64,000 nt of DNA from positions 1 through 64,000 of the forward strand of contig NZ_BCQW01000014.1 of the NCBI RefSeq assembly GCF_001552275.1, read 5' to 3'. The notes below the pieces were generated by a model. The model had not been told where the DNA came from, ran no database searches, and was given only the letters and a program-made list of their open reading frames with translations. The position numbers were made by a program, and so were the translations under genes. The DNA is from Amphibacillus sediminis NBRC 103570. GTDB taxonomy: Bacteria; Bacillota; Bacilli; Bacillales; Amphibacillaceae. Of this stretch, positions 10,822 through 18,221 are shown piece by piece; position 1 is the stretch's first letter; every line of letters starts with the position of its first letter.

Positions 10822-11084
10822 ATAAAGTGAAACTTCGTTCAGTGAGGGTTTCGACGCATAGGATGTGCTCGTGCTGACGTTGCGACACGATGGCGCGAAC
10901 TTAGTCAGCTTCCTCTCTCCCCCACTGAACGTTAGTTGAATCAATCGGTCCATTACGGCTGTTGAATCTCCCACTTAGACATGATGTGTTCCCTTCTTTC
11001 TTGAAGTAGGGATCTTACCAAAAGCCCTTCGATGGGGCGAGTAATCGCAGCCCCAATCAGTTAGCGGAACTCCTACACTATAAT
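10822..11084 (+). repeat. repeat A, copy 2 (full length)
   Basis: All three modules are present. The first stem has AGTGAGGG against CCCCCACT, so one pair is lost. The right end is degenerate (CAATCAGTTAGCGGAACTCC). It is the first of three copies stacked in about 1 kb upstream of the FtsA-like gene. Confidence 0.9.
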
Positions 11085-11270
11085 TAATAGAAAAAAATAG
11101 CTAACTTTATAGTATAATACAAGATATAATTAATAATTAGGGATTATTATAGCTAATTATTCTCCACTTGTCACTATAATGTTTAAATATTTAGTATATT
11201 CTTAAATAACCAAAAGTTTCCCAAGCTCCACCGTGTGTGGTTAAATACCTCCTTTAATCATAACACCGTT
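11085..11270. other. AT-rich spacer between repeat A copies 2 and 3
   Basis: 186 bases with no gene. It has TAATTAATAATTAGG-like imperfect symmetry and several -10-like motifs (TATAGTATAAT), none with a convincing -35. Confidence 0.3.
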
Positions 11271-11520
11271 ATATAGTGAAACTTCGTTCAGTAGGGGTTT
11301 CGACGCATAGGATGTACTCGTGCAGACGTTGCGACACGACGTCGACAACTTAGTCAGCTTCCTCTCCCCTACTGAACGTTAGTTGAACCAATCGGCCGTT
11401 ACTAGCTGTTGGATCTCCCCTTAGACTTGACATGTTCTCTTATTTCTTGAAGGGGGAGTCTTACAAAAGCCTTTCGATGGGGCGAGTAATCGCAGCCCCA
11501 GGCAGTTACACTGTGCTAAA
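11271..11520 (+). repeat. repeat A, copy 3 (full length, covarying stem)
   Basis: Full copy with all three modules. The first stem reads TTCAGTAGGGG against CCCCTACTGAA. Most copies read TTCAGTGGGGG against CCCCCACTGAA, so both sides of one base pair changed together. The second hairpin is CTCCCCTT against AAGGGGGAG. Confidence 0.92.
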
Positions 11521-11583
11521 GAGGTATTACTATCTAACAAATTAACTTTTTTTATATGTGTAAAATTTGTTAAACTAGAAGCA

Positions 11584-11773
11584 GATAAAGTGAAACTTCG
11601 TTCAGTGGGGGTTTCGCCCCCACTAAACGTTAGTTGAACCAATCAGGCCGTTATGGCTGTTGGATCTCCTACTAAGACAAGACGTGTTCTCTTATTTTTT
11701 GAAGGGGAAGGCTTACAAAAGCCCTTCGATGGGGCGAGTAATCGCAGCCCCAGACAGTTACACTGCAAATAAA
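11584..11773 (+). repeat. repeat A, copy 4 (module I deleted)
   Basis: The outer arm is collapsed to a tight hairpin, AGTGGGGGTTTCGCCCCCACT, with the inner region cleanly missing. Modules II and III are present. The right end GCAAATAAA runs straight into the ribosome binding site (GAAAGGA) of the FtsA-like gene, so this copy forms its proximal leader. Confidence 0.9.
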
Positions 11774-11789
11774 GAAAGGAAACCGAGTT

Positions 11790-13925
11790 ATGAATGATAT
11801 GATTTTTGCCCTTGATATTGGAACTCGATCTGTGATTGGTTTATTGCTTGAAGAAACAGATCAGGGTTACCAACTCATCGACTATGAAATAGTAGAGCAT
11901 CAGGAGCGATCAATGCTTGATGGTCAAATACATGATGTCGTTCTTGTTGCACGCGTTATTGAAGAGGTAAAGCTAGCCCTTGAAAACCGGCATGATATCA
12001 CACTAACTAGAGCTTGTGTGGCTGCAGCAGGGCGAGCTCTAAAGACAAAACGGACATCCATCACAAAAGATATCAGTCAGCATCCATTAATCGCAAAAGA
12101 AGACATCCTATTTCTTGAGCTCAGCGCTGTCCAGCAAGCACAATATGATCTTGCCCACGAAGAAGATCAATCGAATCTTCAAACCCAGTATTATTGTGTG
12201 GGCTATTCCGTATTGCAATATCGACTTGACCAAGACTTAATTGGTTCGCTTATCGATCAGCAAGGTAAAACAGCCGAGGTCGAAATAATCGCAACATTCC
12301 TTCCAAAGGTTGTGGTTGAATCCTTATTGTCAGCCTTGCAGCGCGCTAATCTAGAAATGGAAGCACTCACGTTGGAACCGATCGCGGCTATTAATGTACT
12401 GATTCCCGAATCCATGCGCCGATTAAACGTTGCACTAGTTGATATTGGTGCAGGGACAAGTGATATTGCTCTAACTGATGAAGGAACTATTACGGCTTAC
12501 GGCATGGTAGCAAAAGCCGGAGACGAAATAACAGAAGCAATAAGTGATCACTATTTACTTGACTTTAATGAGGCTGAACGTGTTAAGCGGGATATTACCC
12601 TCGCTAATGAAACAACACTTACTGATATTCTAGGCTTTCAACAAACGGTCACTTTAGAGGAGCTTGCCAAATCCATTGCACCTGCTATCGAAAATTTAGC
12701 AGATTGTATTGCTAAAGAGATCCTGTTATTAAATAATCGTGCACCAAAAGCCGTGATGTTAGTTGGTGGTGGTAGTCTTACCCCCCAATTAACAGAGGTA
12801 TTAGCTAACAAGCTTTCCTTACCAAAAAACCGTGTCGCAACGCGAGGATCGGATGCCATTCCTAATCTAAAGACTGCTGTTGAGATACCACCGGGGCCGA
12901 TTTTTATTACACCGATTGGTATTGCTATTGCGGCTAAGCAAAGTCCAGTTCATTATATAAGCGTGACGGTCAATGAACGGGCAGTAAGATTGTTTGATAT
13001 GAAGCAGTTAACGGTTGGAGACTGTCTACTAGCTGCCGGTATCCAAATTGAAAAGATGTATGGCCGACCAGGGATCGCTTATATGATCACCTTTAACAAT
13101 CAATCTATTACTTTACCAGGCTCACATGGCCAGCCACCACAGGTCCGCTTAAATGGATCTCCTATTACAATTGATCACCCTATTAAACACGGTGATGAGC
13201 TGATTGTAAAACAAGGAGAGAACGGAAGTGAGCCAGTGGTCACTCTGTCTGATGTTATTGGTGATGTTGATCCCTACTCCGTTCAATTTAATGGCAAAAC
13301 CTATTTAATTGAGCCCATTATTGAAGTTAATGGACAGTCTGCTACTAAGGATTATCAGCTAATGGATCACGACAACGTGACGTTACGTGAATCGATAAGT
13401 CTAAATGATTGGTTAAAGCAAATCAACCATGATCTTAAATTAGATGATTTAGAACCTTATCATGTTTATCTTAATCATGAGAAAAAAATCTTACCAGACT
13501 ATTCTAATAGGCTGACCATTAATGGAGAAAAGGCTGACCTAAATAAACGGTTAAAGCCCAATGATCAAATTGAGTATCACGCTGGAACAAAACCAACAGT
13601 CGAACAGCTTTTGGAAACACTTGAAATAGATTACGTTAAAACGTTACACGTAACCTTCAATGGTAGTCCCGTTACACTATCAAAAAATACTTTAGACGTT
13701 TACCAACATAACCAGAGGCTAGACCCTTCAATGACACTCGCTACAGGTAGTGAAATTGAATTTAAACCATTAGATGAACAAGCATTTATTTTTCAAGATT
13801 TATTTCGATTTGTTTCGATTGATGTCACACAAATTAAAGGAAATGTAGCTATATTAAAAAATGGTCAGCCTGCTACATTTTTAGATCCTTTAGCAGAGAA
13901 TGATCAAATCGAAATTAAGTATTAA
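11790..13925 (+). CDS. FtsA-like actin-fold protein with C-terminal beta-grasp-like repeats
   Basis: A 711-residue relative of the cell-division ATPase FtsA and of PilM. The actin-fold motifs are clear: phosphate 1 ALDIGTRSV at 7-15, phosphate 2 VDIGAGTSD at 217-225, and the adenosine motif VGGGS at 325-329. The C-terminal 300 residues are not FtsA-like. They repeat a ThiS/ubiquitin-like pattern of NG followed by a terminal D-x-[IV]-x: VRLNGSPITI from 452, LTINGEKADL from 575, VTFNGSPVTL from 621 and ILKNGQPATF from 688, the last ending NDQIEIKY. The true ftsA would lie in the division cluster, so this is a paralogue of unknown role, perhaps an envelope or division scaffold. It is on the opposite strand to its neighbours and flanked by A repeats. 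Confidence 0.85.
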   Translation: MNDMIFALDIGTRSVIGLLLEETDQGYQLIDYEIVEHQERSMLDGQIHDVVLVARVIEEVKLALENRHDITLTRACVAAAGRALKTKRTSITKDISQHPLIAKEDILFLELSAVQQAQYDLAHEEDQSNLQTQYYCVGYSVLQYRLDQDLIGSLIDQQGKTAEVEIIATFLPKVVVESLLSALQRANLEMEALTLEPIAAINVLIPESMRRLNVALVDIGAGTSDIALTDEGTITAYGMVAKAGDEITEAISDHYLLDFNEAERVKRDITLANETTLTDILGFQQTVTLEELAKSIAPAIENLADCIAKEILLLNNRAPKAVMLVGGGSLTPQLTEVLANKLSLPKNRVATRGSDAIPNLKTAVEIPPGPIFITPIGIAIAAKQSPVHYISVTVNERAVRLFDMKQLTVGDCLLAAGIQIEKMYGRPGIAYMITFNNQSITLPGSHGQPPQVRLNGSPITIDHPIKHGDELIVKQGENGSEPVVTLSDVIGDVDPYSVQFNGKTYLIEPIIEVNGQSATKDYQLMDHDNVTLRESISLNDWLKQINHDLKLDDLEPYHVYLNHEKKILPDYSNRLTINGEKADLNKRLKPNDQIEYHAGTKPTVEQLLETLEIDYVKTLHVTFNGSPVTLSKNTLDVYQHNQRLDPSMTLATGSEIEFKPLDEQAFIFQDLFRFVSIDVTQIKGNVAILKNGQPATFLDPLAENDQIEIKY

Positions 13926-14010
13926 GACGGTTTTTGGAAGCTAAAAATGTGGGTTTTACTTTGAAGGTGTTGTCTCGCTAATTGCCTTGATTCGCTAGCT
14001 CGTCATTCTA

Positions 14011-14150
14011 ATAAAGTGAAACTTCGTATAGTGCAGGTTTCGACGCATAGGATGTGCTCGTGCAGACGTGGCGACACACGTCACAAACTTAGTCAGCTTC
14101 CTCTCTCCCCCACTGAACGTTAGTTGAACCAATCGGGTACTGCGATAAAT
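14011..14150 (+). repeat. repeat A, copy 5 (module I only)
   Basis: Outer arm with inner region, then a jump from CCAATCGGG directly to the right end TACTGCGATAAAT. Modules II and III are cleanly absent. It lies between the FtsA-like gene and the ytxH terminator. Confidence 0.9.
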
Positions 14151-14152
14151 AT

Positions 14153-14189
14153 TTAAAAAGCCAAATGGTAAAGCTACACCATTTGGCTT
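14153..14189 (-). terminator. terminator after ytxH
   Basis: AAGCCAAATGGT and ACCATTTGGCTT form a 12-pair stem with CTTTTTAAAT on its downstream side, reading on the minus strand. Confidence 0.88.
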
Positions 14190-14200
14190 CATTCATTATA

Positions 14201-14680
14201 TTATTTCTCTTTTACATCTTCAGCTGCTTCTTTAACCGCCTCTGCTACATCATTGGCTGCCTCACTTGCTGCAGTGACTTTATCTTCCGCTCTATCTTTA
14301 AAAGCCTCTGCACGATTTATTACCTCATCTTTTGTTTCATCATAAGTTTGATTAATTTTTTCTTGTAACGATCTTTTCGTTTCATTAAATTTATCTTGCA
14401 ATTCTTGTGTTTTCTCTGTTACATTTTTTTGAAGTTGAGCAGTTTGCTCTTTAGCATAATCTCTGAACTCACCTGTCTTTTCGTAAGCGAGATCCTTCCA
14501 TTCCTCTGCCTTATATTTAAATTCCCGAGCTCCTTTGTTGATATCATCTCTTAATTCTTTACCAGACTTAGGGGCAAATAATAGAGCAAGAGAAGCGCCT
14601 ACCAAACTACCGACTAATGATCCAATTAAGAAATCCTTAGCATTAATATTCCCGTTTGACTGATTATCTTGATTTGACAT
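14201..14680 (-). CDS. ytxH: YtxH family general stress protein
   Basis: The YtxH domain is seen at residues 16-45 (FLIGSLVGSLVGASLALLFA then PKSGKELRDDI), with a glycine-rich membrane segment near the N-terminus. The rest is a long, charged, helical and probably coiled-coil region rich in E, K, A and Q. In B. subtilis ytxG-ytxH is induced by general stress, but the molecular role is not known. The ATG follows GGGAGGAA. It lies 24 bases after ytxG, in the same order as in B. subtilis. The usual ytxJ partner is missing here and the FtsA-like gene with its repeats fills the space before aroA. Confidence 0.9.
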   Translation of the reverse strand: MSNQDNQSNGNINAKDFLIGSLVGSLVGASLALLFAPKSGKELRDDINKGAREFKYKAEEWKDLAYEKTGEFRDYAKEQTAQLQKNVTEKTQELQDKFNETKRSLQEKINQTYDETKDEVINRAEAFKDRAEDKVTAASEAANDVAEAVKEAAEDVKEK

Positions 14681-14704
14681 TAATAATTCCTCCCTAGTTG
14701 AATT

Positions 14705-15115
14705 CTATAATGAATGCTCATTACGACCTTTTCTTTTCTTAAACAGTTCCATAATAATCGTTCCCCATTTAATAGCCTGCGCAGTCTCTTCTTTATTATC
14801 TTCCGCAAGCCGAGAAATAGAATCGGTAACCTGCTGAATGGAGTGATTAAAACCATTAAATGTAATGCTCAGATCGGTGATGCTGTCTACAACAACATTA
14901 AGCCGCTTAGACTTATCATTAATATCTTCTGCTAATTTATTGGTATGACTTAATAACTTTGTTGCCTCTGTTGTAAGGCCTCCAAATTGTTGCTTCATAC
15001 CCTCAAGTGTATTTGCAATATCCGCTACCGGCTTTAATATTTTTATAACATAAACCACCAATGCGGCGAAAGCAAGTGCAAAAATAAAGGCTGCAATATA
15101 AAGCAGGTTAATCAT
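14705..15115 (-). CDS. ytxG: YtxG, DUF948 family membrane protein
   Basis: 136 residues with an N-terminal membrane segment (NLLYIAAFIFALAFAALVVYVI). A helical tail of about 100 residues has regularly spaced hydrophobic residues and resembles methyl-accepting or LEA-like coiled coils, as in other DUF948 proteins. The ATG at 15115 is preferred over a TTG 13 codons upstream, because the GGAG ribosome binding site lies between them. It lies in the murC-ytxG-ytxH order of B. subtilis and is co-transcribed with ytxH. Function is unknown. Confidence 0.88.
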   Translation of the reverse strand: MINLLYIAAFIFALAFAALVVYVIKILKPVADIANTLEGMKQQFGGLTTEATKLLSHTNKLAEDINDKSKRLNVVVDSITDLSITFNGFNHSIQQVTDSISRLAEDNKEETAQAIKWGTIIMELFKKRKGRNEHSL

Positions 15116-15296
15116 ATCATTGATCCACTCCTTTTCTATGTAGTCCACTAACAAAAAAATAGTTTAGTGGTATTTACCCAGTTTTAAATCCCATTAAACA
15201 TACGCTATTAATAAATTGACCAAAAGAAGAAAAAATATGCAAAATAACCGCATCAATCTACATTTTAACATTGAGCGGCTATTTCCTTCAAATGTA

Positions 15297-16592
15297 TTAT
15301 GTTGCAATGCTCTCATAAGCATGTTGATATTTTTGAATATCGCCTGCCCCCATGAAGACAAGTACACCTTGTTCATTTTCCTTTAACGATTCAATCGACT
15401 CGATCGATAATAATCGGCTACCAGGAATTAGGGCCTGTAAATCTTTAATTGATAATTTTCCTGCAAGCTCTCGAGCTGAACCAAAGATATCACATAAAAA
15501 GACTTGGTCAGCCAATTTTAAACTGTCAGCAAATTCATTTAAAAACATCTTGGTTCGAGTATAGGTATGAGGCTGAAAAATAGCTGTAATTTTTCGGTTC
15601 GGATATTTCTTTCTGATCGAATCAATCGTTGCCTCAATTTCCTTTGGATGGTGAGCATAATCATCGATAATTACTTGCTGCTCTATTTTCTTTTCCGAAA
15701 ACCTTCTCTTCACACCAGCAAAGCTAGCTAATTCTTTAATTACTTCAACATCGATATTCTCATAATGACAAAAAGCAATGACTGCCAAAGCATTAAGCAC
15801 ACTATGTCGACCATACGTAGGGATTTTAAACGTATCATAGTACGTATTACGTACATAGACTTCAAATTCAGTACCTGACTCAATTTCTTTTACATTTCTA
15901 GCTTGAAAATCATTACTTGCATCAAAGCCATAGTATAGAATAGGCACTTTAGCTTGAAGACGTTGAAGATACTCATCATCTCCACAAGCAATAATTCCTT
16001 TGTTAACTTGTTCAGCCATGGCTTGAAATGCAGAGAAGACATCTTCAACACTAGTAAAGTAGTCTGGGTGATCAAAATCAATATTAGTCATAATTGCATA
16101 ATCGGGATTATACGCGAGAAAGTGCCGACGGTATTCACATGCCTCAAACACAAAATAATCACTATTTTCGTGTCCAACTCCTGTTCCATCACCAATCAAA
16201 TAAGAGATAGGTGCTGAGTGGTTAAGAACATGCGCAAGTAAACCGGTTGTTGAGGTTTTACCATGTGAACCAGTTATCGCAATGCTCTTATATTGTTGAA
16301 GCCAAAACCCTAGAAATTCATGATAACGATAAACCGTTAAACCTAATTCACGCGCTGCTACTATTTCCTCGTGATCATCTTTGAATGCATTTCCAGCAAT
16401 GACCGTTAACCCTGGCTGTATATTAGTTTTTGCAAAAGGATAAATAGGAATATTCTTTTCTCGTAAACCTGCTTCAGTAAAAAACGTTTTTTCCACATCT
16501 GAACCTTGAACCTGTTCACCTGAATCATAAAGAATTTGCGCAAGTGCGCTCATTCCTGTTCCTTTAATACCAACAAAATGGTAAGTCGTCAT
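15297..16592 (-). CDS. murC: UDP-N-acetylmuramate--L-alanine ligase
   Basis: Adds L-alanine to UDP-MurNAc, the first amino acid of the peptidoglycan stem peptide. The 431-residue protein has the Rossmann entry [17 protein letters not shown], the ATP loop [11 protein letters not shown], the central-domain run [12 protein letters not shown] and a C-terminal ligase domain (FQPHTYTRT). Length matches Bacillus MurC. The ATG at 16592 follows GGAGG. A TTG five codons upstream overlaps that site and is not used. It stands first in murC-ytxG-ytxH. Confidence 0.96.
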   Translation of the reverse strand: MTTYHFVGIKGTGMSALAQILYDSGEQVQGSDVEKTFFTEAGLREKNIPIYPFAKTNIQPGLTVIAGNAFKDDHEEIVAARELGLTVYRYHEFLGFWLQQYKSIAITGSHGKTSTTGLLAHVLNHSAPISYLIGDGTGVGHENSDYFVFEACEYRRHFLAYNPDYAIMTNIDFDHPDYFTSVEDVFSAFQAMAEQVNKGIIACGDDEYLQRLQAKVPILYYGFDASNDFQARNVKEIESGTEFEVYVRNTYYDTFKIPTYGRHSVLNALAVIAFCHYENIDVEVIKELASFAGVKRRFSEKKIEQQVIIDDYAHHPKEIEATIDSIRKKYPNRKITAIFQPHTYTRTKMFLNEFADSLKLADQVFLCDIFGSARELAGKLSIKDLQALIPGSRLLSIESIESLKENEQGVLVFMGAGDIQKYQHAYESIAT

Positions 16593-16680
16593 ATTTTGTA
16601 CCTCCAAAAGAGTTCACTACTCTTTCATTATATCAATTGCACAATAAAACATTATAGCATAAAATTAAAAAATATACAGA

Positions 16681-16814
16681 AAATCAATTGAGCCTTGGCG
16701 TATTTTGCGCCCAGATTTTATCGAGCTTCGCTTGCTAAAGTTCTGCTGAAAATCTGTGGGATCCGCCTGAGGCTTTCTTTATTCAACTGGAGGTTGAACC
16801 CCACTTAGTGGAAT
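16681..16814 (+). repeat. repeat B, copy 1, 5' part (interrupted)
   Basis: Starts AATCAATTGAGCCTTGGCG and runs to CCACTTAGTGGAA, matching B copy 2 at 55620 and B copy 3 at 37938. It is interrupted by repeat A copy 6 and continues at 16960. Confidence 0.8.
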
Positions 16815-16959
16815 ATAAAGTGAAACTTCATTCAGTGGAGGGGTCGACGCATAAGATGTGCTCGTGCAGACGTTGCGACACGACACCGCGAACTTAGTCA
16901 GCTCCCTCCCCCCCTGTGAACGTGAGCTAAACCAATCAGCCAGTTACACTGCAATAAAT
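16815..16959 (+). repeat. repeat A, copy 6, inserted inside repeat B
   Basis: Outer arm with inner region only; modules II and III are missing, with CCAATCAG joined to CCAGTTACACTGCAATAAATA. The uninterrupted B copy at 37938 reads GGAAGATAAATAGACATTC at the same point. Here it reads GGAATATAAA, then repeat A, then ATAAATAGGCATTG. The ATAAA is present once in the empty site and at both ends of the insertion. Confidence 0.88.
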
Positions 16960-17012
16960 AGGCATTGATCTCCCCATTTAAAGAAGCGCGAGACTTCTGC
17001 TGAATCAAGTTA
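16960..17012 (+). repeat. repeat B, copy 1, 3' part
   Basis: GGCATTGATCTCC ... GACTTCTGCTGAATCAAG resumes the B consensus after the A insertion and ends just before the pncB-type gene stop. Confidence 0.75.
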
Positions 17013-17015
17013 AAT

Positions 17016-18134
17016 TTAATTTGTTTCTGGTTGGTAAATGACCTTTTCCAACCTCGGATTTGGGCGATATTGGCGACCGAATTTCGATTCTGGTTTACCA
17101 TTCAAAACAACACAGTCCCCTGTAAAGCCAATTCGAATGTCTAGTAGGCTTCGACCGACTCCATATAAATCGACTGGGACATTTCTCTTTTCAAATAACC
17201 GAATTTTTTCTTCAGTGAATCCACCACTGGCAATAATTTTAACATGCTGAAAGCCTTCATCATCAAGCGCTTGCCGCAAGGCAAAAATCAACTCAGGGTT
17301 GACACCTCTAGGGTCAAAGGAACCCATTAAATGTTGGTTACGGAGAAAGTATTTATCGACCATATTATTTGAAGTATCTAAGCGAACGCCCTTTAAGGTT
17401 TTGCCAAATTCTCGAGCAACTTTCAGGGAATCTGTAATGACGTCATTATTATAATCAACAAGCACCATAAGTTCGTCTTCTGGATATGTTTCATGATAAG
17501 CTTTAGCGGCTGCCAAAACGTCTCCTTCAAATAGCTGAATCATGGCATGGGGCATTGTCCCCATGCCTGTTTTTCCCCACCATTCATTCATGGCATGAGT
17601 CGCTTGCGCCGTTGATCCACCAATAAAAGCTGCATAGCCATCTCCAGCCTGTTGTGTGTAATGGTCATCTCGATCGCCCATAAAAATAACCGGCTTTTGC
17701 TTACCTGAAGTCCTTCCCGCTTTCACCACATTATATACATTTGTCGCCACTGATGTACGTCTAGCTAATATCCCATCAATAATACCTTCCAAATAACCAA
17801 ATGATTGATAAGGCCCTTTAACTGTTAACACAGTTTCAAACGGACTTACTTTATCCCCGTCCTTTAAAGAATGGATTTCTAATTGCTCAGGATTACTTGC
17901 AAAGGTATGAATAAGTGCAATAGCTTCATCCGTACCACACAATACAGCATGCTCTTTTTGGAAAAATTGCATAATGACTTCGTTATTTGGTCGTTTCTTT
18001 TCAGCAATTTCTTTTGTTTTTAAAAAATACACGGCTGAAAACCAGCCTTCTTTTATTCGTTCATCAAACTTAAACGTTTTATTTGTTAGTCGATCAATCT
18101 TGCCATTCAATTTTTCTGTAATTTCTTTTTCCAT
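17016..18134 (-). CDS. nicotinate phosphoribosyltransferase
   Basis: NAD salvage: joins nicotinate and PRPP to form nicotinate mononucleotide. The 372-residue protein has the type II phosphoribosyltransferase barrel with IDGILARRTSVATNVYNVV, GDRDDHYTQQAGDGYAAF, ATHAMNEWW, VLVDYNNDVITDSLKV and IIASGGFTEEKIRLFE. It is the shorter form of the family; the B. subtilis PncB is near 490 residues, so I leave the symbol empty. The ATG follows GAGGAG at eight bases. It lies between murC and sftA, where B. subtilis has no such gene. Confidence 0.88.
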   Translation of the reverse strand: MEKEITEKLNGKIDRLTNKTFKFDERIKEGWFSAVYFLKTKEIAEKKRPNNEVIMQFFQKEHAVLCGTDEAIALIHTFASNPEQLEIHSLKDGDKVSPFETVLTVKGPYQSFGYLEGIIDGILARRTSVATNVYNVVKAGRTSGKQKPVIFMGDRDDHYTQQAGDGYAAFIGGSTAQATHAMNEWWGKTGMGTMPHAMIQLFEGDVLAAAKAYHETYPEDELMVLVDYNNDVITDSLKVAREFGKTLKGVRLDTSNNMVDKYFLRNQHLMGSFDPRGVNPELIFALRQALDDEGFQHVKIIASGGFTEEKIRLFEKRNVPVDLYGVGRSLLDIRIGFTGDCVVLNGKPESKFGRQYRPNPRLEKVIYQPETN

Positions 18135-18221
18135 TGATCTAACTCCTCATCAACTTATTGAAAGTTTGGTTTCATCTTATCTATCATATAAAATAATTAA
18201 ACATCGCACAAGCTAATGCGA

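Noticed and set aside
11421-11642. Open frames inside repeat A copies (for example with NCLGLRLLAPSKGF and similar frames at 24077, 35319, 58280 and 63428)
   Set aside because: They recur only because the repeat recurs, they have no ribosome binding sites, and they break in copies with small deletions. The signal is structure, not protein.
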